Source: Acidovorax sp. GBBC 1281
Lineage (GTDB): Bacteria; Pseudomonadota; Gammaproteobacteria; Burkholderiales; Burkholderiaceae_C
Assembly: GCF_028473645.1 (NCBI RefSeq)
Contig: NZ_CP097269.1
Coordinates: 4,859,501 to 4,923,500, forward strand
DNA length: 64,000 nucleotides
Direction: 5' to 3'
This document shows, piece after piece, positions 35,714 through 46,064 of this stretch. The notes under the pieces are model-generated. The model was not told the origin of the DNA. It saw only the letters and a program-made list of their open reading frames with translations, and did no database searches. A program made the translations under genes and the position numbers. Within the stretch, counting starts at the first letter, position 1; each line of letters starts with the position of its first letter.

Positions 35714-35746
35714 AAAAAGCAGATGGGTCATCCATCTGCTTTTTGC
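35714..35746 (+). terminator. Hairpin terminator or attenuator between ugpB and ugpA
   Basis: A 13-bp perfect stem, aaaaagcagatgg (35714-35726) against ccatctgcttttt (35732-35744), with a 5-base loop and a T run at the 3' end. It sits 32 bases after the ugpB stop and 37 bases before ugpA. Its strength suggests partial termination within the operon. Confidence 0.85.
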
Positions 35747-35782
35747 TTTGGGAAGCGCCGATTTCTCCCAACCTTCCGCCCC

Positions 35783-36664
35783 ATGGAAAAACGCGTCCGT
35801 TTCAAATCTGCCTGGCTGCCCTGGCTGCTCATTGCGCCGCAGATGGCCATCATCCTGGTCTTCTTCTTCTGGCCCGCCAGCCAGGCGCTGGTGCAGTCGA
35901 TGCAGCTGCAGGACGCCTTCGGAACCTCCACCGAATGGGTGGGCCTCGACAACTTCCGCCAGCTCTTCAACGACGGCAGCTACGTGGAGTCGTTCAAGAC
36001 CACGGCCATGTTCTCGGTGCTGGTGGCGGGCATCGGCATCAGCCTGTCGCTGATGCTGGCGATCTTCGCCGACCGCGTGGTCAAGGCGGCCATGTTCTAC
36101 AAGACCATGCTGATCCTGCCGTATGCCGTCGCGCCCGCCGTGGCCGCGGTGCTGTGGGTGTTCATGTTCTCGCCGTCGCTCGGCGTGGTGGCCTACGGCC
36201 TGGAGAAGGTCGGCATCCACTGGAACCACCTGCTCGACTCGGGCCAGGCCATGACGCTGATCGTGATGGCCTCGGTGTGGAAGCAGATCTCCTACAACTT
36301 CCTGTTCTTCCTGGCCGGGCTGCAGTCGATCCCCAAGTCGCTCATCGAAGCCGCGGCCATCGATGGCGCGCGCCCGTGGCGCCGGTTCTGGACCATCCAG
36401 TTCCCGCTGCTGTCGCCCACCACGTTCTTCCTGCTGGTGATCAACGTGGTCTATGCCTTCTTCGACACCTTCGCCATCGTCGATGCGGCCACGCAGGGCG
36501 GCCCGGGCAAGGACACGGCCATCCTCGTCTACAAGGTCTACTACGACGGCTTCAAGGCCATGGACCTGGGCGGCTCGGCCGCGCAATCGGTGGTGCTGAT
36601 GCTGATCGTCGTCGCGCTCACCGTGGTGCAGTTCCGCTATGTCGAAAAGAAAGTGAACTACTGA
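35783..36664 (+). CDS. ugpA: Glycerol-3-phosphate ABC transporter permease UgpA
   Basis: A 293-residue inner-membrane permease with six membrane segments, the first being LPWLLIAPQMAIILVFFFWP. The EAA loop that contacts UgpC is at about 195-215 (SIPKSLIEAAAIDGARPWRR). It pairs with UgpE to form the channel. The start at 35783 (MEKRVRFKSAWLPWLL) matches the UgpA N-terminus; the frame is open upstream but would run through the terminator hairpin. It is separated from ugpE by about 54 bases. Confidence 0.95.
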   Translation: MEKRVRFKSAWLPWLLIAPQMAIILVFFFWPASQALVQSMQLQDAFGTSTEWVGLDNFRQLFNDGSYVESFKTTAMFSVLVAGIGISLSLMLAIFADRVVKAAMFYKTMLILPYAVAPAVAAVLWVFMFSPSLGVVAYGLEKVGIHWNHLLDSGQAMTLIVMASVWKQISYNFLFFLAGLQSIPKSLIEAAAIDGARPWRRFWTIQFPLLSPTTFFLLVINVVYAFFDTFAIVDAATQGGPGKDTAILVYKVYYDGFKAMDLGGSAAQSVVLMLIVVALTVVQFRYVEKKVNY

Positions 36665-36718
36665 TGCAACGCCCGATGCAATGCCTGGCGCAAAGCGTTT
36701 TCTCGATGGAGGCCGCCC

Positions 36719-37570
36719 ATGGTTGAGCGCCGCCTGACCGCCGGCATCCTGGCCCATGTGATCATGGTGCTGGGCGTGCTGATCGTCGCCTTTCCGCTGT
36801 ACCTGGCGTTCGTCGCCTCCACGCACACCGCGCAGGAGATCGTGCAGGCCCCCATGCCGCTGCTGCCCGGCAGCCACTTCTGGGAGACCTACAAGGCCGC
36901 CCTGTTCGGCCGCGATGCGGGCGCGGGCTCCACGGCCCCGGTGGCCCGCATGATGTGGGTCAGCCTGGTGTCGGCCCTGGTCATCACCTTCGGCAAGATC
37001 GCCATCTCGCTGCTGTCGGCCTTCGCGATCGTGTACTTCCGCTTTCCCTTCAAGGGCCTGTGCTTCTGGCTGATCTTCATCACGCTGATGCTGCCCGTGG
37101 AAGTGCGCATTGGCCCGACCTACCAGGTGGTGTCCGACCTCGGCATGCTCAACAGCTACGCGGGCCTGACCGTGCCGCTGATCGCATCGGCCACGGCCAC
37201 GTTCCTGTTCCGCCAGTTCTTCCTGACCGTGCCCGACGAGCTGGTGGAGGCCGCTCGCATGGACGGCGCGGGCCCGATGCGGTTCTTCAAGGACATCCTG
37301 ATCCCGCTGTCCAAGACCTCGATCGCCGCCCTGTTCGTGATCCAGTTCATCTACGGCTGGAACCAGTACCTGTGGCCGCTGCTGGCCACCACGAGCGAAG
37401 ACATGCACCCGGTGGTGATCGGCATCAAGCGCATGATCGCCGGCGGAGACGGCCAGAACGAATGGAACATCGTCATGGCGACGGCCATCCTGGCCATGCT
37501 GCCGCCGGCCGTGGTGGTGATGCTCATGCAGAAGTGGTTCGTCAAGGGCCTCGTGGACACCGAGAAATAA
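36719..37570 (+). CDS. ugpE: Glycerol-3-phosphate ABC transporter permease UgpE
   Basis: A 283-residue permease and the second membrane subunit of the Ugp importer. It starts [20 protein letters not shown] and has six membrane segments. The EAA-type loop is [20 protein letters not shown] (about 172-191). The region [20 protein letters not shown] is typical of the MalG/UgpE branch. It lies between ugpA and ugpC in the standard order. The start ATG follows a weak purine stretch (gatggagg). Confidence 0.95.
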   Translation: MVERRLTAGILAHVIMVLGVLIVAFPLYLAFVASTHTAQEIVQAPMPLLPGSHFWETYKAALFGRDAGAGSTAPVARMMWVSLVSALVITFGKIAISLLSAFAIVYFRFPFKGLCFWLIFITLMLPVEVRIGPTYQVVSDLGMLNSYAGLTVPLIASATATFLFRQFFLTVPDELVEAARMDGAGPMRFFKDILIPLSKTSIAALFVIQFIYGWNQYLWPLLATTSEDMHPVVIGIKRMIAGGDGQNEWNIVMATAILAMLPPAVVVMLMQKWFVKGLVDTEK

Positions 37571-37612
37571 CGGTCAACGACCACCGATCGATCTGACAAG
37601 AATCCCAAAGAT

Positions 37613-38613
<1,001 letters not shown>

Positions 38614-38617
<4 letters not shown>

Positions 38618-38988
38618 GCAGCCCCGTGAGCCGCCAACCCGCGCCGGCCCGGCTCGTGCACGCGACCGTTCCCGTGCTGGCCTCGCTCGACCTGGACGAG
38701 AGCGCGGCCTTTTGCGCCGACCGGCTGGGGTTCGTGCCCCGGCTGCGCACGGGCGACTACCTCATCGCCGAGCGCGACGGCTGCGAGCTGCATTTCTGGC
38801 TCTGCACCGAGCGCCACATCGCCGAGAACACCTCCTGCTACGTGCGGGGCGACACCCGCGCGCTGCATGCCGACTTCGCCGCGCGCGGCCTGGCCGTCGA
38901 TCCCCCGCGCGAACAGCCCTGGGGCATGCGCGAGCTGTACGTGATCGACCCGCACGGCAACCTGCTCAAGTTCGGCGAAAGCCTATGA
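38614..38988 (+). CDS. VOC family (glyoxalase/bleomycin-resistance fold) protein
   Basis: A 124-residue protein. [20 protein letters not shown] and then [20 protein letters not shown] form the first beta-alpha-beta-beta-beta module. [15 protein letters not shown] near the C-terminus is the second module, with the usual metal or substrate Glu. The start is a GTG whose first bases overlap the ugpC stop by four, so it is coupled to the ugp operon. VOC proteins include glyoxalases, dioxygenases and antibiotic-binding proteins. The substrate is unknown; a link to glycerol phosphate metabolism is only suggested by position. Confidence 0.8.
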
Positions 38989-39105
38989 AGCCCCCCGCAG
39001 TCGCCACCGGCGCCTGCGGGCACGGCCTGCTCCGCGGCCATCGGACGGCTCGGGCCGTGCCAGCTTCGAACGCCGCGACAGCATTCCCAACCCTCGTTCA
39101 CTGAC

Positions 39106-39888
39106 ATGACCGCCCCTTCCGCTGCTGCTGCCGTTGCGCCTGCCATTTCCGCGTCCGACTGGCCCTATCCGCGCTGGATCGCCCACCGCGGCGCCGGCAA
39201 GCTCGCGCCCGAGAACACGCTGGCCGCCTTCCGCCTGGGCGCGCACCACGGCTACCGCATGTTCGAATGCGACGCCAAGCTCAGCAGCGACGGCGTGCCC
39301 TTTTTGCTGCACGACGCCACGCTGGAGCGCACCACCTGCGGCCGGGGCACGGCGGGCGAGCAGGCCTGGAGCGACCTGTCGCGCCTGGACGCCGGTGCCT
39401 GGCATTCGCGCGCCCACGCCGGCGAGCCGCTGCCCACGCTGGACGCCGTGGCGCGCTTTTGCCGGGCCAACGGCCACCTGCTGAACATCGAGATCAAGCC
39501 CACGCCCGGCACCGAGGAGGAAACCGGCCGCGTGGTCGCCGCGCACGCCGCGCGCCTGTGGCAGGGCGCCGCGGTGCCGCCGCTGCTCACCTCGTTTCAG
39601 GTGCGCGCGCTATCCGGTGCGCGCGACGCGGCGCCGCTGCTGCCGCGCGGCCTGCTGCTGGACACGCTGGGCGCCGGCTGGCTGGACACCGCGCAGCAGC
39701 TCGGCTGCGTGGCCGTCGTCTGCAACCACGCGCTGTGGACCGCCGAGACCGTGGCCCAGGTGAAAGGCGCCGGGCTGCGCGCCTTGAGCTACACGGTGAA
39801 CGACGAGTGGGCCGCGCAGCGCCTGATCGACCTGGGCACCGACGGCATCATCACCGACCGGGTGGACCTGTTCAGCCCGGGGCAGTGA
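39106..39888 (+). CDS. ugpQ: Glycerophosphodiester phosphodiesterase UgpQ
   Basis: A 260-residue cytoplasmic enzyme that cleaves glycerophosphodiesters to glycerol-3-phosphate and an alcohol. The GDPD motif is clear: WIAHRGAGKLAPENTLAAFR (catalytic His27, Arg28 and metal Glu36), then MFECDAKLSSDGVPFLLHDA. LLNIEIKPTPGTEEETGRVV and the C-terminal VNDEWAAQRLIDLGTDGIIT and DRVD complete the TIM barrel. There is no signal peptide. It follows the ugpC-VOC pair in the same direction, as ugpQ follows ugpC in E. coli. Confidence 0.95.
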   Translation: MTAPSAAAAVAPAISASDWPYPRWIAHRGAGKLAPENTLAAFRLGAHHGYRMFECDAKLSSDGVPFLLHDATLERTTCGRGTAGEQAWSDLSRLDAGAWHSRAHAGEPLPTLDAVARFCRANGHLLNIEIKPTPGTEEETGRVVAAHAARLWQGAAVPPLLTSFQVRALSGARDAAPLLPRGLLLDTLGAGWLDTAQQLGCVAVVCNHALWTAETVAQVKGAGLRALSYTVNDEWAAQRLIDLGTDGIITDRVDLFSPGQ

Positions 39889-42425
39889 TACGCTTTCGGG
39901 TCCTTGTACGCACGGACTCGCCCTTGCTTCCCTCCTTTTTCAGAACCCTGCTGGCCGGCCTGCTCGTGGGCCTGGCCCTGTCCCACCCCGCGGCGGCGCA
40001 GGACCGGACCGCGGCGGCATCCGCCCCGGCCTCAGCCGCCAGCGCCACGGCCCCCCGGGCCGGCGATCCGGCTCCCCGTTCGGTGGACGACCTGCGCAAG
40101 CAGCTCGATGCCGTCCCGAAAAAGCTCGATCCGGACGACGACGGCCGCAAGCGCGTCAACGAGGTCTATGCCATCGGCACGGCCGCCGAGCAGCTCGTCG
40201 CGCAGCGCACCGAAGAGCTGGCCGACCTGGACACGCGCCTGGCCGGGCTCGGCCCGTCGCCCGAGAAAGGCGCGCCCGCCGACTCCCCCGACGTGGCGCA
40301 GCAGCGGGCCGGGCTGGCCAAGCAGCGCGCCGTCGTGGACGCCGATCTCAAGCTCGCCCGCCTCATCGTGGTCGATGCCGACCAGCGCAGCGCCGACCTC
40401 GTGCGCCAGCGCCGCCAGCAGTTCCAGGATGCGCTGACCGCCCGCATCGACTCGCCGCTGGGCCCCACCTACTGGCGCGCGCTGCGCAACGCCTGGCCCT
40501 CCGACACCGCCCGCCTGTCAATGCTGGCGGTCGAGATCCGCCAGGCCCTGGAGCGGGCGATGGAGCCTGCCCGGCGCGCCACCTTCCTCGGCAGCCTGGC
40601 CGGCGCGCTGCTGCTGGCCGTGCTGGGCAACTGGCTGGCCAAGCGCGTGCTGGTGCGCGTGGCGCCCACGCGCCTGCCGTCCGGGCGCCTGCGGCGCTCG
40701 CTGCTCGCGGCGGTGTCGGTCGTGGTGCACGTGTTGCTGATCGGGCTGGCGGCGCAACTGGCGCTCAGCGGCGTCGACGTGGGCGACAACCTCGGCGACC
40801 GGCTGCACGGCCTGGGCAGCACGGCGGTGCGCCTGGCCATCTTCGCCTCGTTCGCCATCGGCCTGGGGCACGCGCTGCTGTCGCGCCGGCGCAGCTCCTG
40901 GCGGCTACCTTCGCTGTCGGACGACCTGGCGCGACGGCTGAGCCCCTACCCCTGGTGGATCGCCCTGGTCGCCATCACCAGCGGACTCATCACTGAAATC
41001 AACACCGCCGTGGGCGCCAGCCTCGCGGCCGAGGTGACGACGCAGGCCGTGACGGCGCTGCTGGTCGCGCTCATCGCCATCGCCTGCCTGCGCCACCTGC
41101 ACGCCCCGCGCACCGCGGCCAAGGACGGCGCGGCGGAGGGCGGCAGCGAACCTGCCGAGGCCGCTGCCGCGCCCCCGCGCCCGCTGTGGGTGGGCCTGCT
41201 CGTGGCCTGCGCGGGCTTCGCCTCGGTGGCGACCCTGGTGCTGGTGGCGCTGGGCTTCGTCGCCCTGGCCAGCACGCTGGCGCGGCAGATGGTGTGGAGC
41301 GCCATCGTCTTCGCCACCGCCTACCTGCTCTACCAGCTGGCCGACGACGTGTGCGAGGCCGTGCTGTCGTCCAAGGGCAGCTTCGGGCGCCGCCTGCATT
41401 CCGGCATGGGCATCGACGCGGGCCTGCTCGACCAGGCGGCCGTGCTGGGCTCGGGCGTGCTGCGCGTGGTGCTGTTCTTCTACATGGTGATCGCGCTGAT
41501 GGCGCCGTTCGGCACCGGGCCGGACGAGGTCTTCCGGCGCGGCAGCAGCCTCAACAACGGCCTGCAGGTGGGCAACTTCGCGCTCGCGCCCCAGGCCCTG
41601 CTCACCGCGCTGGCCGTGGTGGCGGCGGGGTTCGTGGCCATCCGCGTGCTCAAGCGCTGGCTGAGCGACCGCTACTTTCCCAACACGTCGCTCGAGCCCG
41701 GCATGCGCAGCTCCATCGTCTCGCTGCTGGGCTACGTGGGCGGCGTGCTGGTGGTGGCCGCGGCGCTCGCGGCGCTGGGCATCAGCGTGGAGCGCATCGC
41801 CTGGGTGGCCAGCGCGCTGTCGGTGGGGATCGGCTTCGGGCTGCAGGCCATCGTGCAGAACTTCATCTCGGGCCTGATCCTGCTGGCCGAGCGGCCGGTG
41901 AAGGTGGGCGACTGGGTGGTGCTGGGCGATACCGAGGGCGACGTGCGCCGCGTGAACGTGCGCGCCACCGAGATCCAGCTGGGCGACCGGTCCACCGTGA
42001 TCGTGCCCAACTCGGAGTTCATCACCAAGACCGTGCGCAACATGACGCTGACCGGCGCGCCGGGCCGCGTGCTGCTGCGCCTGCCCGCGCCGCTGGACAC
42101 CGATGCGCAGCGCATGCGCGAGGTGATCCTGCAGGCCTTCCACGCCCACGAAGGGATCATGGAAGACCCCGAACCCATCGTGCAGCTCGAAGGCATCCTG
42201 AACGGCACGCTCACCTTCCTGGCCATCGGCTACGTGAGCAATCCGCGCAACTCGGGCGGCGTGCGCAGCGACCTGCTGTTCACCATCCTGGACAACCTGC
42301 GCAGCGCGGGCCTGGCGCTGTCGCCGCCGGCGACCACGTCGCTCACCCACCCCACGCCGACCTCGCCCACCGTGGCGGTGCCGCAGCCCCAGGGCGGCAA
42401 CGGCCCGGGTACGACGGTGGTCTGA
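39885..42425 (+). CDS. Mechanosensitive channel of the MscS family with DUF3772 N-terminal region
   Basis: An 846-residue inner-membrane protein. A signal peptide (LLAGLLVGLALSHPAAAQ) is followed by a periplasmic coiled region of about 170 residues (DUF3772-like; VDDLRKQLDAVPKKLDPDDD). About ten membrane segments come next, then the MscS pore and beta domain (VGIGFGLQAIVQNFISGLIL; WVVLGDTEGDVRRVNVRATE; VIVPNSEFITKTVRN). It should release solutes on osmotic downshift. The start is uncertain: a GTG at 39885, overlapping the ugpQ stop, gives the expected signal peptide, and no nearby in-frame ATG does. Confidence 0.88.
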   Translation: MIRFRVLVRTDSPLLPSFFRTLLAGLLVGLALSHPAAAQDRTAAASAPASAASATAPRAGDPAPRSVDDLRKQLDAVPKKLDPDDDGRKRVNEVYAIGTAAEQLVAQRTEELADLDTRLAGLGPSPEKGAPADSPDVAQQRAGLAKQRAVVDADLKLARLIVVDADQRSADLVRQRRQQFQDALTARIDSPLGPTYWRALRNAWPSDTARLSMLAVEIRQALERAMEPARRATFLGSLAGALLLAVLGNWLAKRVLVRVAPTRLPSGRLRRSLLAAVSVVVHVLLIGLAAQLALSGVDVGDNLGDRLHGLGSTAVRLAIFASFAIGLGHALLSRRRSSWRLPSLSDDLARRLSPYPWWIALVAITSGLITEINTAVGASLAAEVTTQAVTALLVALIAIACLRHLHAPRTAAKDGAAEGGSEPAEAAAAPPRPLWVGLLVACAGFASVATLVLVALGFVALASTLARQMVWSAIVFATAYLLYQLADDVCEAVLSSKGSFGRRLHSGMGIDAGLLDQAAVLGSGVLRVVLFFYMVIALMAPFGTGPDEVFRRGSSLNNGLQVGNFALAPQALLTALAVVAAGFVAIRVLKRWLSDRYFPNTSLEPGMRSSIVSLLGYVGGVLVVAAALAALGISVERIAWVASALSVGIGFGLQAIVQNFISGLILLAERPVKVGDWVVLGDTEGDVRRVNVRATEIQLGDRSTVIVPNSEFITKTVRNMTLTGAPGRVLLRLPAPLDTDAQRMREVILQAFHAHEGIMEDPEPIVQLEGILNGTLTFLAIGYVSNPRNSGGVRSDLLFTILDNLRSAGLALSPPATTSLTHPTPTSPTVAVPQPQGGNGPGTTVV

Positions 42426-42456
42426 CCGGGGCACGCTCACACTGGCCGCAACGATC

Positions 42457-42513
42457 AGCTATAAATTCAATAGCACAATGCCCTAGTGGAACATGCGCTG
42501 GAGGCCGATTGGG
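42457..42513 (-). repeat. Dispersed intergenic repeat, copy 5
   Basis: Gctataaattcaatagc (42458-42474), acaatgccctagtgga, then catgcgctggaggccgatt (42492-42510), the reverse complement of the cctccagcgcatg core. It sits in the convergent gap between the MscS gene and the TctC-type gene and ends 11 bases before the latter's stop. Confidence 0.8.
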
Positions 42514-42523
42514 CTCGAATGCC

Positions 42524-43489
42524 TCAATCCAGCTTCGCGCCCGACTGGGCCACGGCGGTGGCCCAGCGTGGCATTTCGGTCGCGAGGAAGGCCGCGAAGG
42601 CGTCCGCTCCCAGGAAGGCCGGATCGGCGCCCTGCGACACCATGCGCTCGCGCACCTCGGGCGACTGCAGCACCTGGCCGAACGCATCGCTCAGCTTGGC
42701 GACCACGTCCTTGGGCGTGCCGGCCGGCGCGAGAAACCCGTAGAAGCCCACCACCTCGAAGCCCTTGAGCCCGCTCTCGATCGCCGTGGGCACGTCCGGC
42801 AGCGCCGGGTTGCGCTGCCGGCTGGTCACGGCCAGGGCGCGCACCTTGCCCTGCTTGTGGTACGCGGCCGCCTGCGGAATGCTCTCGGCCATGAACTGCA
42901 CCTGGCCCGCCATCAGGTCGGTGAAGGCCGGGGCGCTGCCGCGGTAAGGGATGTGCACCATGAACAGGCCCGTGGCCGTCTTGAACATCTCCGGCACCAG
43001 GTGGCTGATGCCGCCGTTGCCCGCTGAGCCGAAGTTCACCTGGCCCGGCTTGGCCCGTGCGTACTGGATGAATTCGGGCAGCGTCTTCGCCGGCAGCTTC
43101 GGGTTGACCAGCAGCGCGAGCGGCTGCATGGCGGTGCGCGCGACGGGCGTGAAATCCTTGAGCGTCTGGTAGGGCAGCCGGCTGTACAGCGCCGGGTTGA
43201 TCACCATCACGCCGGTGTTGGCCAGCATCAGCGTGTGGCCGTCGGGCGGCGCCTTCATCACGTCCTGCGCGCCGACGGTGCCGCCCGCGCCCGACTTGTA
43301 GTCCACCACCACGGGCTGGCCGAGCACGGCCTGCAGCTTGTCGGTGAGCAGGCGGGCATGCTGGTCCAGCGGCCCGCCCGCTGGAAAGCCGATCACGATG
43401 CGGATGGGGCGGGAGGGAAAGCCCTGGGCCAGGGCGGCCACGGACAGGCAGGCCAGGGTGGCGGCCGCCAGGCAGGTGCGCAGGCGCAT
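42524..43489 (-). CDS. Tripartite tricarboxylate transporter substrate-binding protein (Bug/TctC family)
   Basis: A 321-residue periplasmic protein. The signal peptide MRLRTCLAAATLACLSVAAL is followed by FPSRPIRIVIGFPAGGPLDQ, the start typical of Bug proteins. KPGQVNFGSAGNGGISHLVP, HIPYRGSAPAFTDLMAGQVQ and GFLAPAGTPKDVVAKLSDAF are the other family blocks. Bug proteins bind carboxylates or other anions for a TctAB permease; none is encoded here, which is common for the many orphan Bug proteins of Burkholderiales. AAGGAG lies upstream of the ATG. The ligand is unknown. Confidence 0.93.
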   Translation of the reverse strand: MRLRTCLAAATLACLSVAALAQGFPSRPIRIVIGFPAGGPLDQHARLLTDKLQAVLGQPVVVDYKSGAGGTVGAQDVMKAPPDGHTLMLANTGVMVINPALYSRLPYQTLKDFTPVARTAMQPLALLVNPKLPAKTLPEFIQYARAKPGQVNFGSAGNGGISHLVPEMFKTATGLFMVHIPYRGSAPAFTDLMAGQVQFMAESIPQAAAYHKQGKVRALAVTSRQRNPALPDVPTAIESGLKGFEVVGFYGFLAPAGTPKDVVAKLSDAFGQVLQSPEVRERMVSQGADPAFLGADAFAAFLATEMPRWATAVAQSGAKLD

Positions 43490-43647
43490 GCGAAAGTCTC
43501 CTTCTTTTGTGTCTGGATGGGATCAGCCGCAGCTTAGGGCCGGCCTGCATCGCCCGGCACGGGGTCTTACCCGCAAAAGCCCCCTTCACGGCAGGCCCTG
43601 CTCGGCGAAAATACCCGCTTGTCCGCCGCCTCTGAAAGCCCCTCACC

Positions 43648-44286
43648 ATGACCCTCGCCCACTGGCTCGTTTTCTGCGGCGTTTCGCTGCTGATGTGCTT
43701 CACGCCCGGCCCGGCCGTGCTGCTGGCGGTGTCGAACTCGGTGGATGTCGGGGCGCGGCGCACGGCGTTCAGCTCGCTCGGCAGCTCGGCCGGCATCTTC
43801 GCCGTCTCGGGCCTCGCGATGGTCGGCATGGGCACCATCCTCAGCCTGTCGGCGAACGCGTTCCTGGTGATGAAGGTCGTCGGCGCGCTGTACCTGATCT
43901 GGCTGGGCATCAAGCGCTGGCGCAGCCAGGACGCGCTGATCGCCAGCGATGCCGGCCTGGCGCCCGCCCAGCGGCGCGAGCGCAAGAACTGGCAGCTGGT
44001 GGCGCAGGGGCTGGGCGTGTCGCTGACCAACCCCAAGGCCATCCTGTTCTTCTCGGCCCTGTTCCCGCAGTTCATCGTGCCCGGCGAGCCGCTGTTCACG
44101 CAGTATCTGCTGCTGACCACGACGTTCGCCGTCTGCGCGTTGATCTCGCACGCCTTCTACGTGGTGCTGATCTCGCTGGTGAAGGGCCACGTGGTGGCGC
44201 GCGCCAAGCTGTTCAACCGCATCGTGGGCGGCACTTTCATGGCGCTGGGCGTGGGCCTGCTGCAGACCCGGCACAAGCTGGGCTGA
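43648..44286 (+). CDS. LysE family translocator
   Basis: A 212-residue inner-membrane exporter of the LysE/RhtB family with five or six hydrophobic segments. The N-terminal CFTPGPAVLLAVSNSVDVGA is the diagnostic block. LGIKRWRSQDALIASDAGLA forms the cytoplasmic loop, and VAQGLGVSLTNPKAILFFSA is the second conserved motif. Such proteins export amino acids or related compounds; the substrate is not predictable. No LysR or Lrp partner is adjacent. It converges on a small membrane-protein gene 29 bases away. Confidence 0.93.
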   Translation: MTLAHWLVFCGVSLLMCFTPGPAVLLAVSNSVDVGARRTAFSSLGSSAGIFAVSGLAMVGMGTILSLSANAFLVMKVVGALYLIWLGIKRWRSQDALIASDAGLAPAQRRERKNWQLVAQGLGVSLTNPKAILFFSALFPQFIVPGEPLFTQYLLLTTTFAVCALISHAFYVVLISLVKGHVVARAKLFNRIVGGTFMALGVGLLQTRHKLG

Positions 44287-44314
44287 GGGCCCGGGCCTTC
44301 CGGGCGCGTCTTTC

Positions 44315-44590
44315 TCAGCGCCAGCCGCGCAGCAGCACCCACTGCGCGGTCGCGCAGCCCACCGCCAGCGCCGCGTAGGTGAGCATCTTTCCGTCGCGCC
44401 CCCACCACGCCAGACCGGCCGCGAGGACGAGGCAGCCCACCCCGAACAGCACGCCCAGTTGGGCCAGCGTTCCGCGCGTGGCCGCCCGCTTTCGCAGGAA
44501 GACCTTGCAGCCGGCGACCAGCAGCAGCGCCACGGCAAATGCGGGCAGCACGAAATTCAGCAGATGGTTGACGGCGGACAAAGCATCCAT
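44315..44590 (-). CDS. Small membrane protein of unknown function
   Basis: A 91-residue protein with three probable membrane segments: about 7-27 (VNHLLNFVLPAFAVALLLVA), 43-60 (LGVLFGVGCLVLAAGLAW) and 68-85 (LTYAALAVGCATAQWVLL). A basic loop (KVFLRKRAATRG) follows the first. I do not recognise a named family. It is divergent from hemA with a 73-base gap and converges on the LysE gene. The ATG at 44590 (MDALSAVNHLLNF) is the most likely start; another in-frame ATG is at 44596. Confidence 0.7.
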   Translation of the reverse strand: MDALSAVNHLLNFVLPAFAVALLLVAGCKVFLRKRAATRGTLAQLGVLFGVGCLVLAAGLAWWGRDGKMLTYAALAVGCATAQWVLLRGWR

Positions 44591-44649
44591 GGACATGACC
44601 CAGATCAAGACTATTACAGGCATAGCCCCCTGCATCGGGCCGGCAATTT

Positions 44650-44655
44650 TATAAT
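44650..44655 (+). promoter_or_regulatory. TATAAT element just before hemA
   Basis: A perfect TATAAT ends 8 bases before the hemA ATG. The surrounding ATTTTATAAT also reads as TATAAA on the other strand and could serve the divergent small membrane-protein gene. If used for hemA, transcription would begin at or next to the start codon. No good -35 is visible. Confidence 0.35.
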
Positions 44656-44663
44656 CGCCGCTT

Positions 44664-45962
44664 ATGGCAGTCTGGGCCCTTGGCATCAACCACACGACCG
44701 CGCCGCTCGATCTGCGCGGTCGTTTTGCGTTCGCGCTCGATCAGATCGCGCCCACGCTGCAGGGTTTGCGCCAGTCCCTGGGCGGCGCCAGCCGCCATCC
44801 CAGCGTCGAGACGGCCATCATCTCCACCTGCAACCGCACCGAAATCTACTGCGCCGGCAATGAATCCGCGCTGGACCACACGCTGGGCTGGCTCGCCCAG
44901 AGCGGCGGCGTCAGCCCCGCGCTGCTGCGCTCGCACTCCTACGCGCTGGAAGACGGCCTGGTGGCCCGCCATGCCTTCCGCGTGGCCAGCGGGCTCGATT
45001 CCATGGTGCTGGGCGAGGCGCAGATCCTCGGCCAGATGAAGGACGCCGTGCGCGCCGCCGAAACCGCCGGCGCGCTGGGCACCACGCTCAACCAGCTCTT
45101 CCAGCGCAGCTTCGCCGTCGCCAAGGAAGTGCGCACCAGCACCGAGATCGGCGCCCACAGCATCAGCATGGCGGCCGCGGCCGTGCGGCTGGCCGGCCAG
45201 CTGTTCGAGGACCTGTCCGAGATCCGCGTGCTGTTCGTCGGCGCGGGCGAGATGATCGAGCTGGCCGCCACCCACTTCGCGGCCAAGAACCCCAAGGCCA
45301 TCGCCGTGGCCAACCGCACGCTGGAGCGCGGTGAAAAGCTCGCCACGCGCTTCGGCGGCGAGGTCATGCGCCTGGCCGACCTGCCCGACCGCCTGCACGA
45401 GTTCGACGCCGTGGTGAGCTGCACCGCCAGCAGCCTGCCCATCATCGGCCTGGGTGCCGTGGAGCGGGCTCTCAAGAAGCGGCGCCACCGCCCCATGTTC
45501 ATGGTCGACCTGGCCGTGCCGCGCGACATCGAGCCCGAGGTCAAGGCGCTGGAGGACATCTACCTCTACACCGTGGACGACCTGGCCGGCGTGGTGCAGA
45601 CCGCCCAGGCCCACCGCCAGGCCGCCGTGGCCCAGGCCGAGGCCATCATCGACGCGGGCGTGCAGAGCTTCATGCACTGGATGGACCAGCGCAGCCCCAC
45701 CGGCGGCGTGGTGCCGCTGATCCAGCAGCTCAACGCCCAGACCGACGAGTGGCGCGCGCTGGAGATCGCCCGCGCCAAGAAGCTGCTGGCCAAGGGCGAG
45801 GACATGGACGCGGTGCTGGAGGCCCTGTCGCGCGGCCTCACGCAGAAGATGCTGCACGGCACCCTGGCCGAACTGCGGGCCGGCGACGCCGAGACCCGTG
45901 CCCAGACGGCGCAGACCGTCTCGCGCCTGTTCCTGCGCTCGCAAAGCAAGACCGGCCTGTAG
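44664..45962 (+). CDS. hemA: Glutamyl-tRNA reductase
   Basis: A 432-residue enzyme that reduces glutamyl-tRNA to glutamate-1-semialdehyde, the first step of C5 haem synthesis. The N-terminus [20 protein letters not shown] is canonical. The nucleophilic Cys is C56 in [12 protein letters not shown], with [20 protein letters not shown] following. The NADPH domain has [16 protein letters not shown]. The C-terminal part is the dimerisation helix. The next gene, prfA, is 102 bases downstream across a repeat copy, matching the hemA-prfA-prmC order of many proteobacteria. Confidence 0.97.
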   Translation: MAVWALGINHTTAPLDLRGRFAFALDQIAPTLQGLRQSLGGASRHPSVETAIISTCNRTEIYCAGNESALDHTLGWLAQSGGVSPALLRSHSYALEDGLVARHAFRVASGLDSMVLGEAQILGQMKDAVRAAETAGALGTTLNQLFQRSFAVAKEVRTSTEIGAHSISMAAAAVRLAGQLFEDLSEIRVLFVGAGEMIELAATHFAAKNPKAIAVANRTLERGEKLATRFGGEVMRLADLPDRLHEFDAVVSCTASSLPIIGLGAVERALKKRRHRPMFMVDLAVPRDIEPEVKALEDIYLYTVDDLAGVVQTAQAHRQAAVAQAEAIIDAGVQSFMHWMDQRSPTGGVVPLIQQLNAQTDEWRALEIARAKKLLAKGEDMDAVLEALSRGLTQKMLHGTLAELRAGDAETRAQTAQTVSRLFLRSQSKTGL

Positions 45963-45990
45963 CGACGCGGCTGCGCGGCCTGCCATCAGG

Positions 45991-46047
45991 CCAAAAACGC
46001 CCCCAGCGCAGATTCCACTAGCGCTATCAGCTACAAAAATCGTAGCA
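45991..46047 (+). repeat. Dispersed intergenic repeat, copy 6
   Basis: Acgcccccagcgcagattcc (45997-46016), actagcgctatc, then agctacaaaaatcgtagca (46029-46047). It fills most of the 102-base gap between hemA and prfA and ends 18 bases before the prfA ATG, so it becomes part of any hemA-prfA transcript. Confidence 0.75.
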
Positions 46048-46064
46048 ATTTCTTTCCCCCGACG

